19,318 nucleotides of DNA from the NCBI GenBank assembly GCA_900766645.1, contig CAAFWD010000126.1, positions 1 through 19,318 on the forward strand, in the 5' to 3' direction. A program made the position numbers and the translations under genes. Source of the stretch: an uncultured Cetobacterium sp. Its GTDB lineage: Bacteria; Fusobacteriota; Fusobacteriia; Fusobacteriales; Fusobacteriaceae. Below, in pieces: positions 7,207 through 15,400 of this stretch; the stretch's first letter is position 1; each line of letters opens with the position of its first letter. A model generated the notes under the pieces. It was not told where the DNA came from. It did not search any database and worked only from the letters and a program-made list of their open reading frames with translations.

Positions 7207-8022
7207 TTATTTTTGTCTATTTTTTAATCCAGCTTTTTTTAAAGCTTCAAATATTAAAATAAATTCGTTATCATTTTCAGAAACATACCATTCTGGATGG
7301 AATTGTACTCCTAAAACGAAAGAAGAATTATCTAGTTCAACAGCTTCAATAATATTATCAGGAGCAGTGGCTACAATATTTAATCCTTTACCTAATCTTT
7401 CAAGTGCTTGATGATGCCATGAGTTTACCGTAATTGTATCTTTTCTTAAAATATCATAAAGTTTTGAATTTTTATTTGTGATTTTAATAGGATGATAAGT
7501 AAAATCAATTTTTTTAGGATCTCTATGAAGAACATTAGAAATATACTCAGTTGGAAGATCTTGGTATAAAGTACCGCCTAAAACAACATTTAAAAACTGC
7601 ATCCCACGACAAGTTCCTAAAATAGGATAATCTTCTTTTAAAGCTACTTTTAATAACCAATAATCTGATGTATCTCTATCATGTTTTAAATTTTCTAAAT
7701 TTTTATGGGGTTTTTCTGAGTAGTAAGTAGGATTAATATCTTCTCCGCCAGTTAAAATGACTGCATCCACTGTTTTTAAAGCGTTCATTGCTTCCTGCTC
7801 GTTATGAATTTGTGGAAGAAGAATAGGAATGGCACCCACTTTTTTTATAGAATCTATATATACTTGGGTATCTTCAGGAATTTCATTTGACGGAAATATT
7901 CTTTCCCAAGATATTCCTATTTTAACAGGGGAATTGTCTTTAACAGCTGTATTTTGACAACCAGTTAAGAAAAATAAAATAATAGAAATAAAACAAAGAA
8001 CCAATGACCGAATTTTCTTCAT
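7207..8022 (-). CDS. Lipoprotein-anchored class-I glutamine amidotransferase-like hydrolase (C26, PuuD-like)
   Basis: A 271-residue protein with a class-I glutamine amidotransferase fold of the peptidase C26 group (gamma-glutamyl-gamma-aminobutyrate hydrolase, PuuD-like). The catalytic triad is visible: Cys138 in LGTCRGMQFLNVVLGG, and His242 and Glu244 in GVQFHPEW. Other family segments are ILTGGEDINPTYY (about 90-101) and VNSWHHQAL (about 199-207). Unusually, it begins with a lipoprotein signal: a charged MKKIR, a hydrophobic run and the lipobox LTGC with Cys22. It should therefore be lipidated and exported, whereas PuuD itself is cytoplasmic. GGGAGGT precedes the ATG. The role is probably cleavage of gamma-glutamyl peptides outside the inner membrane (inference). 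The gene stands alone on the minus strand between two plus-strand operons. The family call is firm; the substrate is not. Confidence 0.88.
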   Translation of the reverse strand: MKKIRSLVLCFISIILFFLTGCQNTAVKDNSPVKIGISWERIFPSNEIPEDTQVYIDSIKKVGAIPILLPQIHNEQEAMNALKTVDAVILTGGEDINPTYYSEKPHKNLENLKHDRDTSDYWLLKVALKEDYPILGTCRGMQFLNVVLGGTLYQDLPTEYISNVLHRDPKKIDFTYHPIKITNKNSKLYDILRKDTITVNSWHHQALERLGKGLNIVATAPDNIIEAVELDNSSFVLGVQFHPEWYVSENDNEFILIFEALKKAGLKNRQK

Positions 8023-8073
8023 GCTATACCTCCCAAAATATTATAGTGAATAATAATGATTGCTATATATTTT

Positions 8074-8102
8074 ATAATAACACTTTATATTATATAAAAC
8101 AA
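8074..8102 (-). promoter_or_regulatory. Likely promoter of the C26 lipoprotein gene
   Basis: Read on the minus strand: TTGTTT (8102-8097), a 17-bp spacer and TATTAT (8079-8074), with TG one base before the -10 hexamer as in an extended -10. Transcription would begin near 8067, giving a short leader of about 45 bases. Confidence 0.55.
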
Positions 8103-8201
8103 TAAGAGTGAATAATAAAGGGGATAGCATATTGTAATTAGTTTTCTCTAATTGAAGAGTTATAGAGAATAAAAAAATAAAAATACTTTCTTACTAATGG
8201 G

Positions 8202-8231
8202 ATTGTATTCTAATATGAATTAGAATACAAT
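8202..8231. promoter_or_regulatory. Perfect 30-bp palindrome containing the promoter of the chromate-transporter genes
   Basis: Arms of 13 bp, ATTGTATTCTAAT (8202-8214) and ATTAGAATACAAT (8219-8231), surround ATGA without a mismatch. Within it, TTGTAT (8203-8208) and TACAAT (8226-8231) are exactly 17 bp apart, giving a plausible sigma-70 promoter whose -35 and -10 hexamers sit one on each arm. Because the element is palindromic, the opposite strand carries the same promoter. It lies 33 bases before the first chromate-transporter gene. It probably combines a promoter with the binding site of a dimeric regulator; none is encoded adjacent to it. Confidence 0.65.
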
Positions 8232-8264
8232 TATAAATATATTTAATAAATAAGGAGAGAATAA

Positions 8265-8801
8265 ATGAAAAAAATAAAACTATTAACGGATTTATTTTTC
8301 ACTTTTAGTAGAATAGGTGCATTTACTTTTGGAGGAGGATATGCAATGTTACCAATTTTACAAAAAGAGATTGTTGAAAAAAGAAACTGGGCCACAGATA
8401 GGGAGTTAGCTGATTATTATGCAATTGGGCAATGTACACCAGGAATAATAGCAGTAAATACAGCTACATTTATAGGTGAAAAGACTTGTGGAAAAGTTGG
8501 AGGAGTTGTTGCAACCTTAGGGTTGATCGCCCCGGCATTAATTTTAATACAGATAATAGCGGCGTTTATTCAAAATTTTTCTCAATTAAAAATAGTGGGG
8601 AATGCGTTTGCAGGAATTAGGGTATGTGTTAGTATTTTAATTTTAAAAACAGTAGTATCTTTATATAAAAAAACTATAGTGGATAAAACAACATTAATAA
8701 TTTTTTTAATTGTAATTTTTGGTTCACTATTTTTAAAATTATCACCTGTTATATTTGTAATTTTTGCAGCTATAATAGGAGTTTTTGTCAAAACGAAATA
8801 A
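8265..8801 (+). CDS. Chromate-transporter family protein, short (single-domain) subunit 1
   Basis: A 178-residue membrane protein with one CHR domain. Characteristic segments are TFGGGYAMLPILQKEIVEKR (about 21-40), DYYAIGQCTPGIIAVNTATFIGE (about 49-71) and VGGVVATLGLIAPALI (about 77-92), followed by further hydrophobic helices. Full-length ChrA has two such domains; here the second is the next gene. AGGAGAG precedes the ATG. Members move chromate or, more generally, anions out of the cell as heterodimers of short subunits; actual chromate transport is not shown by sequence alone. Its stop at 8799-8801 overlaps the ribosome site of the next gene, so both are co-translated. Confidence 0.88.
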   Translation: MKKIKLLTDLFFTFSRIGAFTFGGGYAMLPILQKEIVEKRNWATDRELADYYAIGQCTPGIIAVNTATFIGEKTCGKVGGVVATLGLIAPALILIQIIAAFIQNFSQLKIVGNAFAGIRVCVSILILKTVVSLYKKTIVDKTTLIIFLIVIFGSLFLKLSPVIFVIFAAIIGVFVKTK

Positions 8802-8811
8802 AGGGGATGAT

Positions 8812-9375
8812 ATGGTGTTATTATACTTAAAATTATATTATGAATTTGCAAAAATAGGACTATTTGCAGTTGGAGGAGGTTTAGCGACAATTCCATTTTT
8901 AGTGCAACTAAGTGATAAAACAGGGTGGTTTAGTAAAATAGATTTAGTAAATATGATTGCAATATCTGAATCAACTCCAGGAGCTATTGGTGTGAACATG
9001 GCAACTTACGTTGGATTTTTAACAGGGGGAGGGATTGGAGGAATTATTTCAACTTTAGGACTTATTACCCCTTCAATTATCGTTATTTTAATAGTATCTC
9101 ATATATTGAAAAAATTTAAGGATAATCCCTTTGTGAATGCAGCTTTTTATGGCTTGAGGGCAGCTTCCACAGGATTGATAGTAGCTGCAACATATGGAGT
9201 TTTTAAAATTTCATTTTTAAATTTTGAAAATAAAAATCTATCTAATTTTGAAATTATAAATTTTAAAGGAGTAATTTTAGGAATTTTTTTATATTTAGCA
9301 ATGAAAAAAATAAAGATTCATCCAATTGGTTTTATAATTTTTTCTGGAGTTATAGGCATAATTTTTAAGTTTTAA
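8812..9375 (+). CDS. Chromate-transporter family protein, short (single-domain) subunit 2
   Basis: A 187-residue partner of the preceding gene with the same CHR-domain plan: FAVGGGLATIPFLVQLSDKT, MIAISESTPGAIGVNMATYVG and GGIISTLGLITPSIIVILIV, then three to four more membrane segments. The ATG at 8812 is chosen over an in-frame TTG at 8785: AAGGGG (8801-8806) is properly spaced from 8812, and 8785 would overlap the previous gene. Both halves carry the GGG and TPG motifs but differ in the flanking residues (QCTPG versus ESTPG), as expected of a heterodimer from an old duplication. The substrate is uncertain. Confidence 0.88.
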   Translation: MVLLYLKLYYEFAKIGLFAVGGGLATIPFLVQLSDKTGWFSKIDLVNMIAISESTPGAIGVNMATYVGFLTGGGIGGIISTLGLITPSIIVILIVSHILKKFKDNPFVNAAFYGLRAASTGLIVAATYGVFKISFLNFENKNLSNFEIINFKGVILGIFLYLAMKKIKIHPIGFIIFSGVIGIIFKF

Positions 9376-9435
9376 TTCAAAAAATAAATGTATAAATTTT
9401 GCTAAATACAATTAGTTTATGAAAAAAGTAACAGG

Positions 9436-9489
9436 AAATCATAAATTTTTTTTAAAGAGAATTCTTTAAAAAGTTTTTGTGATTTTTTT
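9436..9489 (+). terminator. Probable AT-rich terminator after the chromate-transporter genes
   Basis: A long imperfect hairpin. The outer arms AAATCA (9436-9441) and TGATTT (9480-9485) and the inner arms CTTTTTAAAGA-like (9446-9458 pairing with 9463-9473) enclose GAAT, and a T run follows (9483-9489). It has almost no G-C pairs in the inner stem, so strength is doubtful. The remaining bases up to the next promoter hold no visible gene. Confidence 0.5.
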
Positions 9490-9593
9490 ATTTGATTCAA
9501 AATACATTGAAAAATATAGATTATAAAGGGGTAAAACTGTGTATTTAAAATACTATTTATATACTGTTATAGAACGCTTTTTCACAAAAAAAG

Positions 9594-9622
9594 TTGATTT
9601 ATAATTTTGTTTGTAATATAGT
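9594..9622 (+). promoter_or_regulatory. Likely promoter of megL
   Basis: TTGATT (9594-9599), a 17-bp spacer and TATAGT (9617-9622). The leader to the ATG at 9664 is then about 35 bases, too short for a SAM riboswitch or T-box, and no such structure was seen. Confidence 0.55.
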
Positions 9623-9663
9623 TAGGGCATGAGAAAACAAAATACAGCAATGGAGGAGTAATT

Positions 9664-10854
9664 ATGAACGCAAATGTAAAAAATGGTTTTGGAACAGTAG
9701 CAATTCACGGTGGAAGTCAAAAGAATCCTTTTGGAACTTTATCAACTCCAATCTATCAAACTTCAACTTTCGTATTTGATTCAGCAGAACAAGGTGGAAG
9801 AAGATTTGCTTTAGAAGAGGATGGATATATATCCTCTAGACTTGGAAACCCAACAACAGCTGTTGTAGAAGAAAAAATGGCTATGTTGGAAGAAGGGGAA
9901 GCTGGGTTAGCAGTAGCTTCAGGAATAGGAGCAATTTCTTCAACAATGTGGACTCTTTTAAAAGCAGGAGATCATATAATTTCAGATACAACATTATATG
10001 GGTGTACTTTTGCACTATTAAGTCACGGATTAACAAAATTTGGAATAGAAGTTGATTTTGTAGATACTTCAGATTTAGAAGCTGTAAAAAAAGCGATGAA
10101 GCCAAATACAAGAATAGTTTATTTAGAAACACCAGCAAATCCAAATTTAAAAGTTGTAGATATAAAGAAAATAGCAGAATTAGTTCATACAAATCCATAT
10201 ACAAAAGTTGTTGTAGATAATACTTTTGCGACACCATACTGTCAAAAGCCTTTAACACTAGGTGCAGATATAGTTGTTCATTCAGCTACTAAATATCTAA
10301 ATGGACATGGAGATGTAATAGCAGGGTTTGTTGTAGGAAATAGAGAGGACGTAACTCAAATTAGATTAGTTGGAGTTAAGGATATGACAGGAGCTGTTCT
10401 TAGCCCAATGGATGCATACTTAATTATTAGAGGAATGAAAACATTAGAGGTTAGAATGGAAAGACACTGTGCAAATGCAGCAAAAGTTGCAGAGTTCTTA
10501 AATAACCATGATCAAATAGAAGCGGTTTATTACCCAGGGTTAGCATCACATGTTGGACATGAGATTGCAAAAGAGCAAATGAATGCTTTTGGAGGGATTA
10601 TGTCATTTGAATTAAAAGGTGGAGTAGAGGCAGGTAAGAAGTTATTAAACAATTTAAACCTTTGTTCATTAGCAGTATCTTTAGGAGATACAGAAACATT
10701 AATACAGCATCCAGCATCAATGACTCATTCACCATATTCAAGAGAGGAAAGATTAGCTGCAGGAATTACAGATGGACTTGTTAGAATTTCAGTTGGATTA
10801 GAAAATGTAGATGATATTATTGAAGATTTAAGAAACGGACTAAACACTTTATAA
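9664..10854 (+). CDS. megL: L-methionine gamma-lyase (PLP enzyme)
   Basis: A 396-residue PLP enzyme of the Cys/Met metabolism family. It splits L-methionine to methanethiol, 2-oxobutyrate and ammonia, and members also release H2S from cysteine or homocysteine. Seen: YISSRLGNPT with Tyr55 and Arg59 (phosphate and partner-subunit contacts), ASGIGAISS, TLYGCTFALL with Tyr112 and Cys114, VVVDNTFATPY with Asp185, and HSATKYLNGHGDVIAG with the PLP lysine Lys210. The cysteine in YGCT is the residue that marks methionine gamma-lyases among the related cystathionine enzymes. GGAGGAG lies five bases before the ATG. A terminator-like hairpin and then an NhaC-type carrier follow, which could supply the amino-acid substrate or handle the ion balance. 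Length and motifs are complete. Cystathionine gamma-lyase is the main alternative and is less likely. Confidence 0.93.
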   Translation: MNANVKNGFGTVAIHGGSQKNPFGTLSTPIYQTSTFVFDSAEQGGRRFALEEDGYISSRLGNPTTAVVEEKMAMLEEGEAGLAVASGIGAISSTMWTLLKAGDHIISDTTLYGCTFALLSHGLTKFGIEVDFVDTSDLEAVKKAMKPNTRIVYLETPANPNLKVVDIKKIAELVHTNPYTKVVVDNTFATPYCQKPLTLGADIVVHSATKYLNGHGDVIAGFVVGNREDVTQIRLVGVKDMTGAVLSPMDAYLIIRGMKTLEVRMERHCANAAKVAEFLNNHDQIEAVYYPGLASHVGHEIAKEQMNAFGGIMSFELKGGVEAGKKLLNNLNLCSLAVSLGDTETLIQHPASMTHSPYSREERLAAGITDGLVRISVGLENVDDIIEDLRNGLNTL

Positions 10855-10871
10855 TAACCACATCTATAATT

Positions 10872-10910
10872 AAGCTACTTTAAATTAAAGTAATTTAAAG
10901 TAGCTTTTTT
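10872..10910 (+). terminator. Strong terminator hairpin between megL and the NhaC-type gene
   Basis: A perfect 14-bp stem: AAGCTACTTTAAAT at 10872-10885 with its complement at 10893-10906, extendable by one pair. It is followed by a T run to 10910. The next gene starts only 22 bases later, leaving no room for a promoter after the hairpin. The downstream gene must therefore depend on read-through or on a promoter inside megL. Confidence 0.88.
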
Positions 10911-10932
10911 AATAAGCACATTAGGAGGAATT

Positions 10933-12279
10933 ATGACAAAGAGTACTGCAAGCTTTAAAGGACTTATCCCATTTATTGTATTTATTTTATTTTACTTAGG
11001 AACAGGATTATACTTTGAAATTAAGGGAACGGAAATGGCATTTTATCAATTACCTTCCCCAGTAGCAATTGTAGCCGGAATTATTTCCGCTTTCATTCTC
11101 TTTAAAGAAAGTATTGATGAGAAGTTTGATACTTTTGTAAAAGGGTGTGGAAACTCAGATATCATTATAATGTGTGTTATTTATCTTTTAGCTGGAGCCT
11201 TTGCTGGAGTATCAAAAGCTATGGGTGGAGTAGAATCAACAGCTAATTTGGGATTAACATATATACCAGTTAATTATATAACTGCTGGAATTTTTGTAAT
11301 AACAAGTTTTATATCTACAGCCACAGGAACATCAGTAGGAGCAATTGTAGCAATAGCTCCCATAGCAATAGAACTTTCAGGAAAAGCCCATATACCTCTT
11401 CCAATATTATTAGCAGCTGTAATGGGAGGAGCTATGTTTGGAGATGATTTATCCATGATTTCAGATACAACTATATCTGCAACTAGAACTCAAGGTTGCA
11501 TGATGAAGGATAAATTTTTAGCAAATGTAGGAATAGCATTACCTGCAGCAATTCTTACATTTATATTATTTTTAATTTTTGGAAAACCAATGGATATTAT
11601 CCCACCTCAAGTTTATGATTATAATCTTTTAAAAGTTTTACCATATATATTCGTATTAGTACTATCACTTATAGGAATAAATGTATTTGTTGTTTTGACA
11701 GGTGGAATAGTTTTATCAGGTGGAATAGGAATATACTATGGAAGCTTTGATATGATTGGATTTACAAAAGAGATCTATACAGGATTTACAAATATGAATG
11801 AGATATTTTTGCTTTCATTATTAACAGGGGGATTAGCAGCGTTAGTTACTAAAGCTGGTGGAATAGATTGGATTTTAGAAAAAATAGATAAACTTATAAA
11901 GGGAAAGAAAAGTGCAGAGTTAGGGATTGGAGTTTTAGTAGCGTTAACAGATTTAGCTGTTGCTAATAATACAGTAGCAATAATTATAAATGGACCTATT
12001 GCAAAAAAAATATCTCAGGAACATAAAATTGATAAAAGAAGAGTTTCAGGTCTTTTAGGAATTTTTTCATGTATTGCTCAGGGAATAATTCCTTATGGAG
12101 CACAAATGTTAATTTTGATTGGATTTACAAAAGGAATGGCAACACCGTTTGAAGTAATTCCGTTACTTTGGTATCAACAAATATTATTAATTTTTACATT
12201 AATATCAGTTTGGATACCATATTATAGAAGATTTTTATCAGTACCAAAGGTTAATCCATATACACCTTTAGAGGCTTAG
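10933..12279 (+). CDS. NhaC-family Na+/H+ antiporter-type carrier, possible amino-acid (methionine) transporter
   Basis: A 448-residue membrane protein with about 11-12 hydrophobic segments. Family features are LLAGAFAGVSKAMGGVEST, STATGTSVGAIVAIAPIAIEL, the acidic membrane motif GGAMFGDDLSMISDTTISATR (in pieces around residues 165-185) and LTDLAVANNTVAIIINGPIA near the C-terminal third. AGGAGG lies just before the ATG. NhaC-superfamily members include ion antiporters and sodium-coupled amino-acid carriers, some of which have been linked to methionine uptake. Placement directly after methionine gamma-lyase suggests methionine or cysteine import, or export of a product, but this is inference. 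No terminator of its own is visible; the next terminator downstream belongs to the riboswitch. Confidence 0.85.
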   Translation: MTKSTASFKGLIPFIVFILFYLGTGLYFEIKGTEMAFYQLPSPVAIVAGIISAFILFKESIDEKFDTFVKGCGNSDIIIMCVIYLLAGAFAGVSKAMGGVESTANLGLTYIPVNYITAGIFVITSFISTATGTSVGAIVAIAPIAIELSGKAHIPLPILLAAVMGGAMFGDDLSMISDTTISATRTQGCMMKDKFLANVGIALPAAILTFILFLIFGKPMDIIPPQVYDYNLLKVLPYIFVLVLSLIGINVFVVLTGGIVLSGGIGIYYGSFDMIGFTKEIYTGFTNMNEIFLLSLLTGGLAALVTKAGGIDWILEKIDKLIKGKKSAELGIGVLVALTDLAVANNTVAIIINGPIAKKISQEHKIDKRRVSGLLGIFSCIAQGIIPYGAQMLILIGFTKGMATPFEVIPLLWYQQILLIFTLISVWIPYYRRFLSVPKVNPYTPLEA

Positions 12280-12305
12280 TATGAAATTTTATAGTATTTA
12301 AAATA

Positions 12306-12334
12306 TTGTACAATTAAGGCAAATGTGGTACAAT
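12306..12334 (+). promoter_or_regulatory. Promoter of the riboswitch-autotransporter transcript
   Basis: TTGTAC (12306-12311), a 17-bp spacer and TACAAT (12329-12334). It begins 26 bases after the stop of the carrier gene. Transcription would start near 12341, just before the aptamer, so the leader is about 130 bases. Confidence 0.75.
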
Positions 12335-12345
12335 ACTATGTAATT

Positions 12346-12423
12346 TTATATTGAGCAAAGCAGAAGAAATTCTGTGACGCAAAACTATAGGGCCTGTAAA
12401 ATGGTAGCCAGTTGCAAATTTAA
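12346..12423 (+). ncRNA. Cyclic-di-GMP-I riboswitch aptamer (GEMM-I)
   Basis: Aligned by eye to the known class-I c-di-GMP aptamer. GCAAAG at 12355-12360 supplies G12355 (equivalent to G20). A 5-bp hairpin, CAGAA/TTCTG, is capped by a GAAA tetraloop (12366-12369). TGACGCAAA at 12375-12383 follows, with A12382 equivalent to A47. Next come the tetraloop-receptor helix (CTATAGGGCC to TGGTAGCC, 12385-12409) and GTTGC, with C12415 equivalent to C92. CAA (12356-12358) can pair with TTG (12412-12414). A weak closing helix is possible: 12346-12352 with 12417-12423, six A-U pairs and one mismatch. A G, not A, at the G20 position favours c-di-GMP over the 3',3'-cGAMP variant. It controls the autotransporter directly downstream. 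Confidence 0.88.
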
Positions 12424-12450
12424 GTATTTGCAACTGGCTTTTTTGTTTTT
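12406..12450 (+). terminator. Riboswitch expression platform: intrinsic terminator
   Basis: A perfect 14-bp hairpin (AGCCAGTTGCAAAT 12406-12419, complement 12426-12439, 6-nt loop) is followed by six T, G and five T. Its 5' arm contains the 3' edge of the aptamer, including C12415 and the 3' strand of the closing helix. Folding of the ligand-bound aptamer and of this terminator should therefore exclude each other. The start codon of the autotransporter is 22 bases beyond. Confidence 0.9.
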
Positions 12451-12471
12451 ATAAAAAGGGAGGATGATTAG

Positions 12472-15400
12472 ATGAGAAAAGGAGATGTTGAAAAATCTTT
12501 AAAAAGATATTTAAAGAGAAAAATATCTTTTACTACAGCGATATTAGTTAGTTTTTTTATTACAGGGGACATATACGCACAAACACAAAATTTGGAACAG
12601 GAAAGACTTGATGAAGTTACAGCTGAAAAAATTCTAGAAGAGAATTTTTATAAAAAAAGTAATGAGAAAAACACACAAGTATTTTTTATATTAGATCACC
12701 ATCATACAAGTGGAAGTAAAAATGGGAGCAAATCAAATTTTTCAAAAAAAATTGAACAAGATGAAGATGTGATTGAAGATGTAAAAAATCATGATATAAA
12801 TTTAGATTTTTTAAAACCAAATTTTAATATAGACAATCTTGTAATAGGTGGGGTGAATTTACTGCCAGGAAAAAATCAAGATGATATATTAAAAAATGAT
12901 ATTAATAATATTTTAGATATTGAAGATGAAGTGGTTATTGAAAATAAAAATTTTGAAAATATTTTGGAAAATGATTTAGTTTTAAGAAATGTTGTTCAAC
13001 CAGAAATATTTGAAGCAAATCAAATAAATATACCTAAAGCTCCAGAAATAACTACTATAACTATTCCTAAAATTTCAATTCCAGATATGGCAACATATTC
13101 ATCAGTTAATGCAGATGAAGCTTGGTTTTGGGAACCTAAAAGTTTAGGATATTATGAAAAAGGTCATAATGGAACTATTTCAGAAGTTATTATGAAGTCA
13201 GGGAAGTGGAATATAAATGTAGGAGGGAATACAGCGTTAAATGGATGGAGTGGAAGTATAACAGATTATACAGCTTCGCTTGCATCTCCATATGGAGATG
13301 CATCTATAACAGATGCTCATTATAAAACAGATGGAGTTATCGGTGAGGGTAACGCAGGTATTTATAGAATAATTGGATCTCCATATAGTTCTTTTGAAAA
13401 GGAGACCACTGTAAATATAGATGCGACTGATAGAGTTAAAAATTCTCAAGAAGAATATGTTTTAAGACAATTTATTCATTATGATCCGCATGGGGACAAA
13501 GCCCAACCATTAAATGAAATAGTGGAATTAACATCCGATGAAAGATCTGAAGCTCAATATATGTTTGATAACTACAAAGCTGTTAGTGAAACTACTTCTC
13601 CTCGTTCAATGGTAGTTTCTTTGAAAGGGGATATAAATTTAGTTGGAAATTCTATGAATATAGTTGGACTTCAGGGACATGCAGGAGCAAATCCATATCT
13701 ATTAAATAGTGGAAATATTTCAGTATCAGGAGATAGTAATGTGATACTGGCATATACAGAGGCTGCTTATGGTGGAGAAAAATACGATTACTTTACATCT
13801 AACTATGGGGATGGAAAAATTATAATAAAAGATGGGACACAAAATTTTGTAATGATATTTAATAAAGATTACGTAGTAGATGAAAGAAATGGAACAATTT
13901 CTTCTGATGTTCACAATTTTAAAAACTCAGGGATTATAGATGTTGCTGGTGGAAGTAAAAATATTGGGATATATGTAAAAAAAGAAGCGAATAATGGAAC
14001 AATAGATTTACAAACGCCAATTACTATTTCAGGGGGAAGTCAAAACATAGGATTTGTTCATAAGTATGAAGAGAAACATGTAGATAGAAATATATTAAAT
14101 GAAAAGTCCACTTTAAATTTTAATATTGCAGGTGGGACAAATAACGTTGCAGTAATAGAAGAAAATAATCAAAAGTTTGCTTCACATAAAATAAATATAG
14201 AAAATAGTTCTAATTCTATTGGGATAATATCAAAGAGTAATACTGTAGATTTGGGGACAGGATCTTTAAATATAAATGAAAATAACAGTTCAACTATAGG
14301 ATTTTTAACTGATGGTGGAAATATAATATCCTCGGGGGATATAAATATTAATGGAAGTGAAGAAAATAAAATCGCCATTGCTACAAATGGAAATTCAATA
14401 GTTCTAAATGGAAAAATAACCACAGATACAAATAACTCTAAACTTTTTTATACAGAAGATGAAAATTCTACAATAACTGTAAAGGGAGAAAATTTAAAAG
14501 CAATTTTAACAGGTGATAGTATAGGAGCCTTTGCAAATAATGGGGTTATAAATCTTTCATCCGCTTCTATAATAGATGCTACTGGATTAGACAAGATAAC
14601 TCCAAATGTTTTAATTGATAATTCAAAGAGCGATATAAGTCAAGGGATTGGTTTGTATGCACAAAATGGTGGAGTAGTACAAGGAGATAATACCTATTTA
14701 AAAGTTATAAATGGGCAAGCAGGAGTTGCATCTATCGGAGAAAATTCTTTAGTAAGTATGTCTGGAGGAGTTATTGATTATAGTGGAAGTGGATATGCAA
14801 TTTATACAGAGAATGGAGGAAAAGTTAATTTAACAAATGGAACAGTTATATTAAGTGGAAAAGGTGTAGGAATTGAAGCTGACCTAGGAAAAGAGCTTTC
14901 ATCTGTTAATTTAACAGGAGGAAAAATTATAGTGGCATCTAATGATGCAGTAGCTGTTAAATTAAAAAATGTAAATAGTGATTTAAATATTTCAAATTTA
15001 CAAGCAGGAGTAGAAGGTGTTTTAAACTTAGCTACAATAGAGGGTGGAATTGGTGCAGATGGAAAAGTTTATGACTCATTTAAAATAGCTGCAATAGATG
15101 GAGGAACTTTAAATATTGATACTGATATTTCAAAAGATTCTATTGCTTCAGATACACCTGGAGATTTTTATTACAAAAGATTTTTAGGGCAACGTTTAAA
15201 GTTAAATGTATTAGAAGGAAAAAATATTACAGCAGAAGTAACAAGTGAAGAAGCTGAAAAATATTATAATGGACAAGTTGCAGGACTAGAAAATACATCA
15301 AGTAAGTTAGCAAAAAGTAATGATGAAACACAGATAAATTTAAAAGAAAATTCAACTATAAGTGCAGATAGAATAGATTCAGGAAATGGGGCTATTGGTG

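Noticed and set aside
8136..8153. AATTAG-N6-CTAATT inverted repeat before the chromate-transporter promoter
   Set aside because: The arms are only six bases, with no T-tract and no second copy; it could be an operator half of something larger, but nothing supports that.
8785..8811. TTG at 8785 as start of the second chromate-transporter subunit
   Set aside because: It would overlap the previous gene and lacks a ribosome site; ATG 8812 follows AAGGGG at a normal distance.
12346..12444. Reading the leader as a plain attenuator or a SAM-type riboswitch because megL lies upstream
   Set aside because: The conserved GCAAA, GAAA tetraloop, GACGCAAA and GGTAGCC...GTTGC elements fit GEMM-I. No SAM-aptamer core was seen, and the element faces the autotransporter and not megL.
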